Source: Progne subis subis
Taxonomy: Eukaryota > Chordata > Aves > Passeriformes > Hirundinidae
Length of the DNA: 64,000 nt
Reading direction: 5' to 3'
Assembly: GCA_022316685.1 (NCBI GenBank)
Contig: JAKJHU010000337.1
Location: 62,001 to 126,000, forward strand
The position numbers and the translations under genes are program-made. The notes below the pieces were generated by a model that did no database searches, was not told the DNA's origin, and saw only the letters and a list, made by a program, of their open reading frames with translations. Positions 1 through 8,990 of this stretch are shown in pieces. Numbering within the stretch: position 1 is the first letter of the stretch; every line of letters starts with the position of its first letter.

Positions 1-30
1 GTCACAAATGGCGTGACAGCGGCGTGAGGC

Positions 31-130
31 TGGGCTGTGATGTCACGCAGTGTGGCGGCCCCAGCATTGTGAGGTCACCGGGCCATCCCTATAAAGGCGG
101 GCCGGCCCCACAGCCGCCAGTGCAGTGGCG
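31..130 (+). promoter_or_regulatory. Family-B copy 1 core promoter
   Basis: A CRE-like TGATGTCA lies at 38-45, a GAGGTCAC half-site element at 71-78 and a TATAAAGG box at 90-97. The start codon is at 131. The same order and spacing occur in front of the two other family-B copies (23,411-23,471 reversed and 26,566-26,626), where the box reads TATATAAGG. A start site about 30 bases after TATA would leave a leader of roughly ten bases. Promoter function is inferred from this conservation and the TATA box. CRE-type sites plus TATA are common in germ-cell promoters, but tissue cannot be read from the sequence. Confidence 0.6.
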
Positions 131-811
131 ATGGCACGTGTCGGAGCCGTGAGCGACGTCAGCGTCCTGCTGGCTGCACTTGCCCTGCTGCTGGCCACAG
201 TGGCTGTCCGCTGGGTCATTGGCCACTGGGCACGGCAGGGCCGGCAGGCCGGGACTCGGAGGCCGGGCAAGCATCTTGGGGGCAGGGCCAGGGGCCCAGG
301 CAGGAGCCCAGGAGCCCCTGTGGCTGCCAGGGCCTCCGGGCCTGGTGCAAGCCCTCAGAGGCATCCCGATGCTCCCGCCACTTGCCACAAGGGACCCGGC
401 AGCTGCGGCCCCTGCGTCAGCGTGGCCAAGGAGCTGCAGGGGCTGATGCTGCTGCTCCGGGCTCACCGTGGGACATGGGCTACGCTTCATCCTGCCATGT
501 GGCGGGCGCTGTGGGCGCACCTGCAGCAGCTGAGCAAGCGAGGCCACCTGCCCTGCTGTGCCTCATCCCGCTGCTCCGGGCGCTTCCGTGCCTCTGGCTG
601 GCTTATCCTAGCCAGACAGGACATTCCTGGTGCAGCTTCCAGCCCTTCCAGGCACCTGTGGGGCTGCACAGACAGCCCTGCCCCTGGCTCTGCTGGGCTC
701 TGGGCCAGCAGAGAGGCCGGGCAGGGCTGGCCATGGCCGGGAACAGGCCCTGAGCCCCGCAGGAGGATGGAGCTGGGCCACAGCCAAACTGCCCCTGCAA
801 ACCTGGGCTGA
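131..811 (+). CDS. Family-B membrane protein, copy 1 (3'-rearranged)
   Basis: The frame is 226 codons from an ATG just downstream of a TATA box. It starts MARVGAVSD, followed by one hydrophobic segment at about residues 9-31, then a strongly basic stretch, a small cysteine cluster (GPGSCGPC) near residue 90 and a Leu/Trp-rich probable helix at about 97-135. The first ~174 residues match the copies at 22,136-23,377 and 26,660-27,382. After base 651 the sequence switches to a duplicon also found at 27,181 and 48,043, so the C-terminal ~50 residues are probably not original. The charge pattern suggests a single-pass membrane anchor with a cytosolic C-terminus. I do not recognise the family. The membrane anchor plus Cys/helix layout loosely recalls SPATA31-type testis proteins, but that is speculation. 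It may be a decayed copy. Confidence 0.45.
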   Translation: MARVGAVSDVSVLLAALALLLATVAVRWVIGHWARQGRQAGTRRPGKHLGGRARGPGRSPGAPVAARASGPGASPQRHPDAPATCHKGPGSCGPCVSVAKELQGLMLLLRAHRGTWATLHPAMWRALWAHLQQLSKRGHLPCCASSRCSGRFRASGWLILARQDIPGAASSPSRHLWGCTDSPAPGSAGLWASREAGQGWPWPGTGPEPRRRMELGHSQTAPANLG

Positions 812-1560
812 GCAGCCAGGGCTGGCAATGGCTGGGGACAGAGGCTGGCACTGACAAATGTCCTGGGCCAGTGTTCCTGCTCTGTCCATGCCACCAAGGG
901 CACAGAGCAGCCTCCTCTCTGGGACCCTTGCCTGTTTTCAATGCCTTCCACAGGCGCTGGCCCTTTGCCCCACAAGGCCTGGGCTGAAGTCCTGCCCCTG
1001 CACGCTCACTCAGGCTGAGATGGACACTGATGGTTTCTGTGGCAGGCTCTCTCAGCCCAGCCCAGCTCCCTCCAAGCTCTGCCAGCTGCCCTGAGCTCTC
1101 AGCAGCACCAAGGGCCTCTCCCCAGCACAGCCCAGCCGGCTTCTGGCCCCACAGCTCTGCTCAGGGCAGGCTGCTCTGGGCAGGGGCCCCACTGGCCTCA
1201 GCCCCTCGCAAGGGCACAGCAGCAGCTGCAGCTCAGACAGGACTCAGCCCCAGCCATGGGCAAGGTGCTGGGCCAGGGGAAAAGGAGGCTCCCTGATGTG
1301 CCCTGCTCCCCTCTCCCTGAGGTGCTGAGAGCTCTGCAGCCCCTGCTGCCCATCCCCATCTGCCCAGGCCAGCACAACAGCCCCGGCCTTGGGGCCCTCA
1401 AGAGCTGCTCCTGCTCCAGGCCCAGGGCCCATCCAAAGCTGGGGCAGCCAGAAAGCTGTGCCCCATTTCTGTTCATTCCTGCTGTGATGAGAAGGGATCC
1501 ACAGCCCCCTTGGAGGTTGCTGATGAATTTTACTACTCCAGAGGCCTCTTCTTTCCTTGA
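652..1560 (+). repeat. Duplicon C, copy 1
   Basis: This GC-rich block, beginning GCACCTGTGGGGCTGCACAG, recurs at 27,181-27,786 and 48,043-48,950 in the same orientation with only scattered differences. It contains open frames in several phases, but these shift between copies and show no recognisable domain. In copies 1 and 3 it is joined to family-B coding sequence just after CTTCCAG. At 48 kb it stands without that gene. I see no gene of its own. Confidence 0.7.
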
Positions 1561-1880
1561 GGCTCTTCAGTTCAGGAATTCAGTGGCAAAGGCTCAAAAC
1601 ACTTTGTTCAAAACACATAAAGAAAAGTCCCTGGGATTTACTTCAGTTCTCAGTTCTTTTGTTGTCAATTAGACAAATTCCAGAAGTTTATTCAAAGGGA
1701 ATATACGATATTGAAAACAATTCAGAGAGAACTGTTTTTGTCTCTTTTCTTTCTTTTTTTCTATTGATATCAGCAATGTTCAACTGATATTGACATCCAG
1801 CACCTTCTTCTGCAGTCTGAATAGATTGTAAAAATCAAGACCCTTCATGGCTGACAATCAGGACTTTGTCCCCAACTCCT
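1561..1880. other. AT-richer non-coding segment, duplicated three times
   Basis: No gene is visible. The segment matches ~48,950-49,280 directly and ~63,680-64,000 in reverse complement. It carries the line ATCAAGACCCTTCATGGCTG, which also appears in variant form near 46,020. It marks the outer visible limit of the big inverted repeat, because base ~1,560 pairs with the window end. Confidence 0.6.
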
Positions 1881-2505
1881 CCTCACCATTCTCTCATCCA
1901 ACCCTTGGCACTCCTATGGTCAGGAATTGGTGTGGCCATCAGGAGCAGGGCAAGTGCTTGGCCACTGGTTGGGCAGCACCTCGAGTGCTGTGTCCAGTTC
2001 TGGACCCTCCAGTTTAGGAATGACATGGACGGGTGGGAGCGTGTCCAGAGAAGGGCAACAAAGCTGGGTGAGTGGTGTCTAACAGAAGTCCTGTGAGGAG
2101 CACTGAGGGAGCATGGGGTTGTTTATCCTGGAAAAGGAGGCTCAGAGGAGTCCTTCATCACTCTCTACAACTCCCTGACAGGAGGGTGCAGCTAGGATGG
2201 GGGTCAGGCTCTTTCTCTCATGGAACAGTGACAGCACAAGAGGACACAGCTATTAAGCTGCAACCAAGGGGATTTTTTAAGGCCTGGAACATTAGGAAAT
2301 ATTCTTCCAAAATGGTGACTTGGGCATTGGAAATGGGCTGCCCTAGGGAGGTGGGTGAGGTCACCATTGTCCCTAGAAGTGTCTAAGGAAAGACTGGACT
2401 GTGGCACTCAGTGTCCATGGGTCTGGGTGACAAGGTGGTGTTGGGTCACAGGTTGGACTTGATGCTCTCCAAGATCTTTTCCAGCCTGGTTGGATTCTCT
2501 GATGA
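1881..2505 (+). mobile_element. CR1 LINE 3' fragment
   Basis: Sense-strand CR1 3' sequence. It contains the characteristic blocks GTGTCCAGTTCTGGACCCTC, GTGTCCAGAGAAGGGCAACA and GGTTGTTTATCCTGGA, and ends near TTCCAGCCTGGTTGGATTCT. It is a 5'-truncated copy without a usable open reading frame, as expected of old CR1 insertions. The paired copy in the right arm is at ~63,060-63,660, and a direct copy is at 49,285-49,858. Confidence 0.85.
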
Positions 2506-2860
2506 TGGTGACACTGCAGGGTGCTGGGGAAGCAAGGGCCATTGTGACATCTTCAGGGCCTGGTGGTACTAAGAGGAATCCAGAGTGACACTGTGCACGA
2601 CATGGCACCATAGAGCCAAGGGGCCACTGTGACACTGTGGGGCTAAATGCAAGCAGGAGTCCATGGTGACAGTCTGGAGCCTGATGGAAACACAGAGGGC
2701 CTCTGTGACACTGCAGGGCCCAAGGATCCAAGAGGACTTTGTGACACCAAGGGATCCCATGGGACCAAAGGAATATTGTGACACTGGGAAGCCTCATGCA
2801 ATCATAGAAACCATTATGACACTCTAGGGCCTCATGGAACTGTGGTGACACCAAGTTGGC
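2506..2860 (+). repeat. 37-bp minisatellite, array 1
   Basis: Tandem degenerate units begin with GTGACACT and contain a GGGCC...CATGG...CCAAGG core. The spacing between successive GTGACA starts is about 36-38 bases. The same unit forms arrays at 7,555-8,030, 49,859-50,310, 57,540-58,010 and 62,715-63,060. It is non-coding. Confidence 0.8.
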
Positions 2861-2889
2861 TGGGGCTGTTGCTCTGCTGGAGAGGTAGG

Positions 2890-3465
2890 AGGGCTTGTGC
2901 ACAGGTACCTGAACATTGCTGCAGCCAGGGACCAAATCCAGCAATGTGAGGTTTAACTAGTCCAAGTGCCAGGTCCTGCACTTGGGACACAACAACCCTC
3001 TGCAGCGCCACAGGCTGGGGACAGAGTGGCTGGACAGCAGCCAGGCAGAAAGGGAGCTGTGGGGACTGATGGACAGCAGGCTGGACATGAGCCAGCAGTG
3101 TGCCCACATGGCCAAATGGCACCTGGCCTGGATCAGGAACAGGGTGGACATAGGAACAGGGCAGTGATTCTTCCCCTGTGACCAGCACTGGTTGGGCAGC
3201 AACCTCGAAGCGCTGTGTCCATTTCTGGGCCACCGATTAAGAAAGGACATGGAAGGGGCTGAGCGTGTCCAGAAAAGGGCAACAAGGCTGATGAGGGGCT
3301 CTGGAGCACAAGTCCTGTGAGGAATGGCTGAGGGAAGCTGGGGTTGTTTATCCTGGAGAAGAGGAGGCTCAGGGAAGACAGGCAGTGGCAGGGCACAGGT
3401 TGGACTTGATGATGTCCAAGGTCTTCTCCAACCTGGCTGATTCTGTGATTCTCTCGAAACTACCT
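2890..3465 (+). mobile_element. CR1 LINE 3' fragment
   Basis: A second sense CR1 fragment, starting with the GTGAGGTTTAACTAGTCCAA region. It passes through GACAGAGTGGCTGGACAGCA and AAAAGGGCAACAAGGCTGAT and ends GATTCTGTGATTCTCT, the degenerate 8-bp terminal repeat of CR1. Its mirror copy is 62,118-62,640. A related direct copy is 50,395-50,912. Confidence 0.85.
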
Positions 3466-3548
3466 TTGCAGTCAATTGCAGGATGAGCCCTGGGCCTCTT
3501 CTCTAGAAGGTCCAGCAGCCCAGATCCAGCAGCGTGCTCCTCACAGCC

Positions 3549-3805
3549 TGTCATGGGTTAGGGCAAATTTGGGAGAAAACCCCTGAATGAGGTCCCTCTG
3601 TGTAGCAAACCCAAACAGCCCCTCCTTCCCAACCAGTCCAGTAAAGAACTTCCTCAGAGAAAGTGGAAAAAAACTATTTTACCTTAACAAAGTGCATACA
3701 AGTATAAAGAATGAATAATATGAAATAATAAAACCTCTCATTCTAGAGTAAGATGGCAAATTGAGAAAGTTCCAAAGCTCCAGAGAATGGAACAACAGGG
3801 GCATC
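3549..3805 (+). mobile_element. TGTCATGG-type LTR fragment
   Basis: The segment begins TGTCATGGGTTAGGGC, the usual start of passerine ERV LTRs. It is AT-rich in the middle, with several AATAA and TATAAA-like strings around 3,695-3,735. The mirror copy ends at 62,030. Neither termini nor a target duplication could be fixed on the inner side, where it merges with the OR 3' flank, so it is probably truncated. Confidence 0.55.
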
Positions 3806-4016
3806 TCTGCAGACAACTTGGCTGGGAGATCCTGTAGTTTCCTTTAAAGCAGCAAGAGCTCAGCCCCTCACTGATGCAGTCTGTGGCCACAGGGGAGGTG
3901 CAGAGAAAACAAAATGAGAAATGGCACAATGGACATTTATTTGTGGAAAAGATTAATATGCAACAAAGGAAAAAAAAAAAAAAAGATAAACCAAGAAGTA
4001 AATATCAAAATTTACT

Positions 4017-4022
4017 TTTATT
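4017..4022 (-). terminator. Polyadenylation signal of the left-arm OR
   Basis: AATAAA on the minus strand, about 30 bases after the OR stop codon. Equivalent signals sit at 40,252 and 61,560 after the other copies. The OR at 52,394 has ATTAAA instead. Confidence 0.6.
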
Positions 4023-4052
4023 ACAAGTGATTTGCAGAAATGGGCGAGAAGT

Positions 4053-4988
4053 TTAATGTTTCCAAAACCATCCAATCATCAGTCCCCACACTGCAGCCTT
4101 CAGCTCCTGGTTCCTCAGGCTGTAGATGAGGGGGTTCAGGGCTGGAGGCACCACCAAGTACAGAACTGACAGGGCCAGATCCAGGGATAGGGAGGAGATG
4201 GAGGGGGGCTTCAGGTAGGCAAATGTGCCCATGGTGATGAAAATAGAGACCACAGCCAGGTGAGGGAGGCAGGTGGAAAAGGCTTTGTTCCATCCCTGCT
4301 CAGAGGGGATCCTCAGCACAGCCCTGAAGATCTGCACATAGGAGAAAACAATGAACACAAAACAACCAAATGATAAAGAGATGGAAAATACAAGAAGCCC
4401 AAGTTCTCTGAGGTGCGATTTGGAGCAGGAGAGTTTGAGGATCTGTGGGATTTCACAGAAGAACTGGCCCAGGACATTACCATGGCACAGGGGCAGGGAA
4501 AATGTATTGGCTGTGTGCATGAGTGAATAGAGAAAGGCACTGGCCCAGGCAGCTGCTGCCATGTGGGCACAAGCTCTGCTGCCCAGGAGGGTCCTGTAGT
4601 GCAGGGGTTTGCAGATGGACACGTAGCGGTCATAGCTCTCAACGGTCAGGAGAGAAAACTCTGCTGAGATGAAGAACAGAAAGAAAAAGAGCTGAGCAGC
4701 ACATCCTTTGTAGGAGATGTTCCTGGTGTCCCAGAGGGAATTGTGCATGGCTTTGGGGACAGTGGTGAGGATGGAGCCCAGGTCGGTGAGGGCCAGGTTG
4801 AGCAGGAAGAAGAACATGGGCGTGTGCAGGAGGTGGCCGCAGGCTACGGCGCTGATGATGAGGCCGTTGGCCAGGAGGGCAGCCAGGGAGATGCCCAGGA
4901 AGAGGCAGAAGTGCAGGAGCTGCAGCTGCCGCGTGTCTGCCAATGGCAGCAGGAGGAAGTGGCTGATGGAGCCGCTGCTGTTGGACAT
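4053..4988 (-). CDS. Olfactory receptor, family 14-like (left arm)
   Basis: Intact 311-residue seven-transmembrane odorant receptor in one coding exon, acting at the plasma membrane of olfactory neurons through a G protein. An N-glycosylation site (NSS) lies in the first six residues. TM1-2 carries LLANGLIISA and PMFFFLLNLALTDLG; TM3 ends SYDRYVSICKPLHY (the OR form of DRY); the second extracellular loop has the spaced cysteines; TM6 begins KAFSTCLPHL; TM7 has PPALNPLIYSLRNQ. It has one extra Gly at residue 6 compared with the 310-residue copies. A splice acceptor lies at 5,012-5,013, so a 5' non-coding exon is likely upstream. It is the mirror partner of the OR at 60,597 but differs at about 33 residues, concentrated in TM3, TM5 and TM6. 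Bird family-14/gamma-c membership is inferred from overall sequence character. Confidence 0.93.
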   Translation of the reverse strand: MSNSSGSISHFLLLPLADTRQLQLLHFCLFLGISLAALLANGLIISAVACGHLLHTPMFFFLLNLALTDLGSILTTVPKAMHNSLWDTRNISYKGCAAQLFFFLFFISAEFSLLTVESYDRYVSICKPLHYRTLLGSRACAHMAAAAWASAFLYSLMHTANTFSLPLCHGNVLGQFFCEIPQILKLSCSKSHLRELGLLVFSISLSFGCFVFIVFSYVQIFRAVLRIPSEQGWNKAFSTCLPHLAVVSIFITMGTFAYLKPPSISSLSLDLALSVLYLVVPPALNPLIYSLRNQELKAAVWGLMIGWFWKH

Positions 4989-5010
4989 TTGCTGTGGCTG
5001 CCCATGGGGA

Positions 5011-6060
5011 CCTGTTCATGGATAAAGGACAGTGACAAGTCAGCAGAGGCTGCTTTGAGCCAAACCTGGGCCATTCCCTGCAGTCTGTCCTGCTGTGACT
5101 CACCCACCCTTGTTCCTGCTCTGGGAAAACCTTCACCCAGGTCCCTGCCTGAGCTCCAGTTGTGCTGTCTGAGTGTGCCAGGAGCAGCCAGGCCTGTGTG
5201 TGGGGCTCTCCAGGAGCCATCCCTGCCCTGCTGACCATGTGGCAGAGGGATAGAATTTGTCAGGGGAACCACTCCTAATGCAGAAAGGCTTGTTGACCAT
5301 CTGCACTCACTCTTCTAAATGGCATGGAGAGCAGGAAGGAGTTTTAGCCATTATTTTCCTGCACTAGCATCATTCCTGTTTCTCTGGTGTCAGAAATCCC
5401 CAGCATTTCTGCTGCACTCAGAGTTTGCCATGGAGAAATGTGAGAGGCAAAGTATTCCCTGTGGCTTAGGGAAGGGGAGGGGCTGGATGGGCTTGTTCCC
5501 AACTGCCCTTGGTTTGCACCTTTGGCTGCAATCAGAGCACAGTCACACTCCCGTCTCACCCTGGGATAAAACAGACCCTGCCCAGAGCAGAGGGATCCCT
5601 GAATGTCTCAGCCTCTCCAAAGGTCTCTGGGGCAAGGGCTCAGCACCCCCTTCTGCCAAGGACACTCACGGCTCCCTTGGCAAACCCAACAGCATTTCCT
5701 CAGCTCTGGCATCTCTGCACTTCCCCATGGGACATTCAGGGAACTCCCAGAGGCTATGGCACAGATTTGCAGCCAGGAGGGCAGCTCAGAGCTCGGAAGG
5801 ACACAGCAAGGAGATCCCTGGGTGTGCCCATGATGGGATCTCAGGGAGGGGGCTCAGCTCATTCCCCTTTCCCATGGACTGCTTTGCCCACAGCCCCACA
5901 GGTGACAGGCAAGCTTGGACACCCCATTCCCATGGACACAGCTGCCTGGCAGCAATCCCAAGGGCAGTGCCTGACTCAGCTGCTGCAAATGCCAGAGCCT
6001 CCCTGAGAGCACCAGGTGACAGTGACAATATCAGGGGAGTGGCATACCCAGCCATAGATT
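5011..6060 (-). other. OR 5' flank with splice acceptor
   Basis: On the minus strand, TTTATCCATGAACAG then GTCCCCATGG form a polypyrimidine-AG acceptor 6 bases ahead of an upstream ATG. The flank is shared with 38,230-39,265 and 59,520-60,573, including the block GAGCTGAGCCCCCTCCCTGA. No protein is supported. Frames of 70-280 codons occur, but they differ in phase between copies. Confidence 0.6.
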
Positions 6061-6431
6061 GCAAGAGTTTATTAAGGTTGATTAATTCGTATATTTTACA
6101 GGAACATCCAATAGGAGATTCAGTTGCCCCAGTTACACAGCTGTGGGTAAATCCATTTGAATAAGACCATGGGCTTCTTTGCCCTGCTTGTTTTATGACT
6201 GATCACACTCTGGTTAAAAACCAAAATGTTCTTCCTGTAGGTTCTTTTCCTGATACTATGACTATACAGTATTTCAGGAATGTATTTAGAAGCATATTGT
6301 TCTAAAATGTAAGAGGAAGGGTAGGAAACATACTACTGTTAATTAAGGATTATAATTATCTAGGTATGTAATAGTAGTCGAATGGAGTTAATTAAGGATT
6401 ATCGATTTATAAATATATAATAGTAGTTAAC
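6061..6431. other. AT-rich intergenic segment
   Basis: AT-rich sequence with repeated TTAATTAAGGATTAT motifs. It is shared with 59,128-59,510 and, more diverged, with 37,130-37,560. I see no gene. It forms the outer flank of the LTR-like element at 6,432. Confidence 0.5.
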
Positions 6432-7542
6432 TGTTGGAGTCCAGGGCATTCCTTTGGCTGCCCTGGAGGGTCAGGGACCTGGACAGGGTGGGTCTGGGAC
6501 CCTGGCCCAGAGCCCAGAGGGACATTGGCTTTGATCTCAGTCCATGGGAAAGGCTTCCTGCACTGCAGGAAGGATTGCAAGCCACAAGAGTGTGAAAGAT
6601 AGTAGTTTAGCTTATCAGAGGGTGAGAAAACAGTAGATTTGGGTTTTAGTATGGAAGTGAATGGGAGCAAGATGGAGGATTTGGGGCTGTTGTCTCCTGC
6701 TTCTTCTTTCTTCTTCCCTCACTCCATTTCTGCAGTGACGGTGGCACAAAAGTAGTTTCAAGAGATTGGGTCAAAGTAGAGATGACCTGTTTAGTATAAG
6801 TGATAGGTATTGGCAAATAATGATAAATAAAGAACACGTAGCAATTAGTATAAAAGATAATGACAGCCCAGTCCAGGAGGAGTCCAGGAGTCACCAGATG
6901 CCCGAGCAGCTGCACAGATCTTTGGGCACTGAGAAAATTGTAGGATAAGAAACAATAAACGAAGCGCGCAACCTTGAAAAATCAGAACCTGAAGACTCAG
7001 TCTCTTTCTTGCATCTGGCTCAGAGCTTTGCAGAAGGCAAAAAGACTCTAAAACCACCTGAATCTCAGAACAAAAACCGAGAGGGAGATGCCATAGGAAA
7101 CTGTGATCCAGTGAGAGACTTGAACAGAGAGAGAGGGCTCTCGCTCCCAGAGATAAAGAGGGCCTTTGCTTCCAAACTAGAGCAGCCTATCCTTGAAAGA
7201 CTGCAGCCCACTGACAAGTGTCCCATGCAACAACAGTATTGGGAAGACTGTTCGCCTGTGCGAGGGACTCATGACACAACAGAAGAAAATCTCCTCTCCC
7301 TAAGCAGAGCAAGATCTTGGGTAATGAACTGACAAAAACCCCCATTACCTGTCTCCCTGTGCTATTGGTGGGAAAGAGAGAGGGGCTGGGGGGAAAAAAA
7401 GTTGTTTTAAAGTCTCATTTTACTTCTCATTATCTTCCTTTGACTAATAAATTTACTTTATACCTTTAAATTTGAACCTCTTTTTCCTTTAGAGTGTTTT
7501 TCTCCCAGTCCTCATCTCAACCCATGAGTCCAAACCACGACA
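6432..7542. mobile_element. ~1.1-kb LTR-like element (left arm)
   Basis: The element is bounded by TGTTGGAGTCCAGG and CCAAACCACGACA, giving TG...CA ends on either strand, so orientation is uncertain. Plus-strand TATAAAAG lies near 6,851 and AATAAA near 6,953. Minus-strand reading gives the common TGTCGTGGTTTGG start. A matching copy of about 1,116 bp lies at 58,012-59,127. Over a 265-base stretch compared by eye the two differ at about six positions. No target-site duplication was seen. Its frames (for example ~107 codons at 7,009-7,332) resemble no known protein. Confidence 0.5.
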
Positions 7543-7554
7543 GAGGCTGTGTGA

Positions 7555-8030
7555 ATCAAGGGGCTCTGCAGGGCCTTGTGGAACCCAGGAGCAGCTGTGA
7601 CACTGCAGGGCCTCATGGAAGCAGTGAGAGCATTCTGACACTGTGAGTCCCCACGGAACCAAAGGGCCATTGTGACACCACAGAACCAAGGCAACCACTG
7701 TGACACTGCCAGGTCTCATGGAAACAAGGGGCCACTGTGTGACACCAAGGGTCCCCATGGAAGCAAGGGGCCAGTGTGACGCAGCCAGGCCTTGTGGAAC
7801 CGAGGGGCCATTGTGATCCTGGGGAGCCCAACGGAGCCAAGGGAACACTGTGACACTCAGGAACTTACGGAGTCATGGAATTCATTGTGACACTCTGAGA
7901 CCTCAAGTAACCTAAGGGCCATTGGGTTTATTTTTCATCTCCATGGAAATGACCAAACCATTTTGACACTGCAAGGCCTCATGGAATCAAGGGGGCAATT
8001 TTGATGCTGCAGGGCGCCATGGATCCAAGG
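7555..8030 (+). repeat. 37-bp minisatellite, array 2
   Basis: About a dozen degenerate units of the GTGACACTGCAGGGCCTCATGGAA type, with period close to 37 bases. The array is the mirror of 57,540-58,010. It is non-coding; short frames here repeat because 37 is not a multiple of three. Confidence 0.8.
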
Positions 8031-8990
8031 GAACATGGAACAGGTCTGGCTGGTTTGGCTTCCTGGGGGCTGCCTGACTGGTCCAGCTGGCCTTGGCATG
8101 TTGAGGGTCACTTCTCATCTGCCCCTGAAACCCTGGAGTTGTGTGCTTTCCTTCCTGAAGAAAAGAACTGTCCTTCTCCTGCAGGTGCCCATGGCCAATA
8201 TTGGGATTCTACCTACAAATTTGATTATATCCAAGGATTGTTCCCAAATGAAACCTGACAGAACAGACAGCTCTGGATGGCCTTGGCCTCTTCGGGGCCA
8301 CCTCTTGCCTGCCTTCAAAACACTGCAGAGGCCTACTTTTCTTGCCATGGAAAACACATCTTTCAAATCCAGGTGTGCATTGCCAAAATTGGGAATTCAC
8401 CTCTGAAATTCCATATATCAAAAGAAAGCTTCCAGATAAAAAGCTGCCAGAAATGTTCAGGTTCCCTTGGCTTCTTGAGAGCCAGCTCTCATCTGCCTTT
8501 GAAACACTAGGGGTTCTTCCTATGGAAAAGAACTGTTCTTCCTGTCCAGACACCCATGGACAAAACTGGGATTTGGCCTCCCAAATTTTGTCAATCCAGT
8601 GGTTGCTACCAGACAAAAGCAGCCAAGACAAGGAGGTCCTGGCTGGTCTTGGCCTCTTTGGTGCCACCGCTAATCAGCCTTTGAAACACTGGGGCTCTGC
8701 CCTTTCCTTCCTGTGGAGGAGAATTGTCATTCTGGTACAGGCACCCCTGGCTCAAATTGAAGTCCATCTCCCAAACTCCCCATATATCCAAAGGTTGCTC
8801 TCAGAAAAAAAGCTGCAAGGCCAAATGGTCTGCCTTGCCTTGACCTCTGGTGAGTGCCTCTCATCTGCCTTCAAAACACAGAGATTCTGTTGTTTCCTTC
8901 CTATGGAAAAGAACTGTTCTTCTTTTCCAGGTGCCCATGGCGTCAAGCACATGACCATTATATAGAGACAAAGGAGCTCTGTGCTCAGTG
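8031..8990 (+). repeat. ~190-bp tandem array
   Basis: Units share AGGTGCCCATGGCCAA..TTGGGATT..., found at about 8,180, 8,370, 8,546, 8,736 and 8,929. The spacings are therefore 190, 176, 190 and 193 bases. Each unit also has GAAAAGAACTGT and a CATCTGCC(T/C)TTGAAACACT block. A 207-codon frame at 8,342-8,965 is a by-product of the repeats. The mirror array is 56,610-57,520, and one isolated unit end lies at ~44,710-44,790. Confidence 0.75.

Noticed and set aside
8342..8965. 207-codon frame
   Set aside because: Lies wholly within the ~190-bp tandem array. Its repeated wording reflects DNA units and is broken in the mirror copy.
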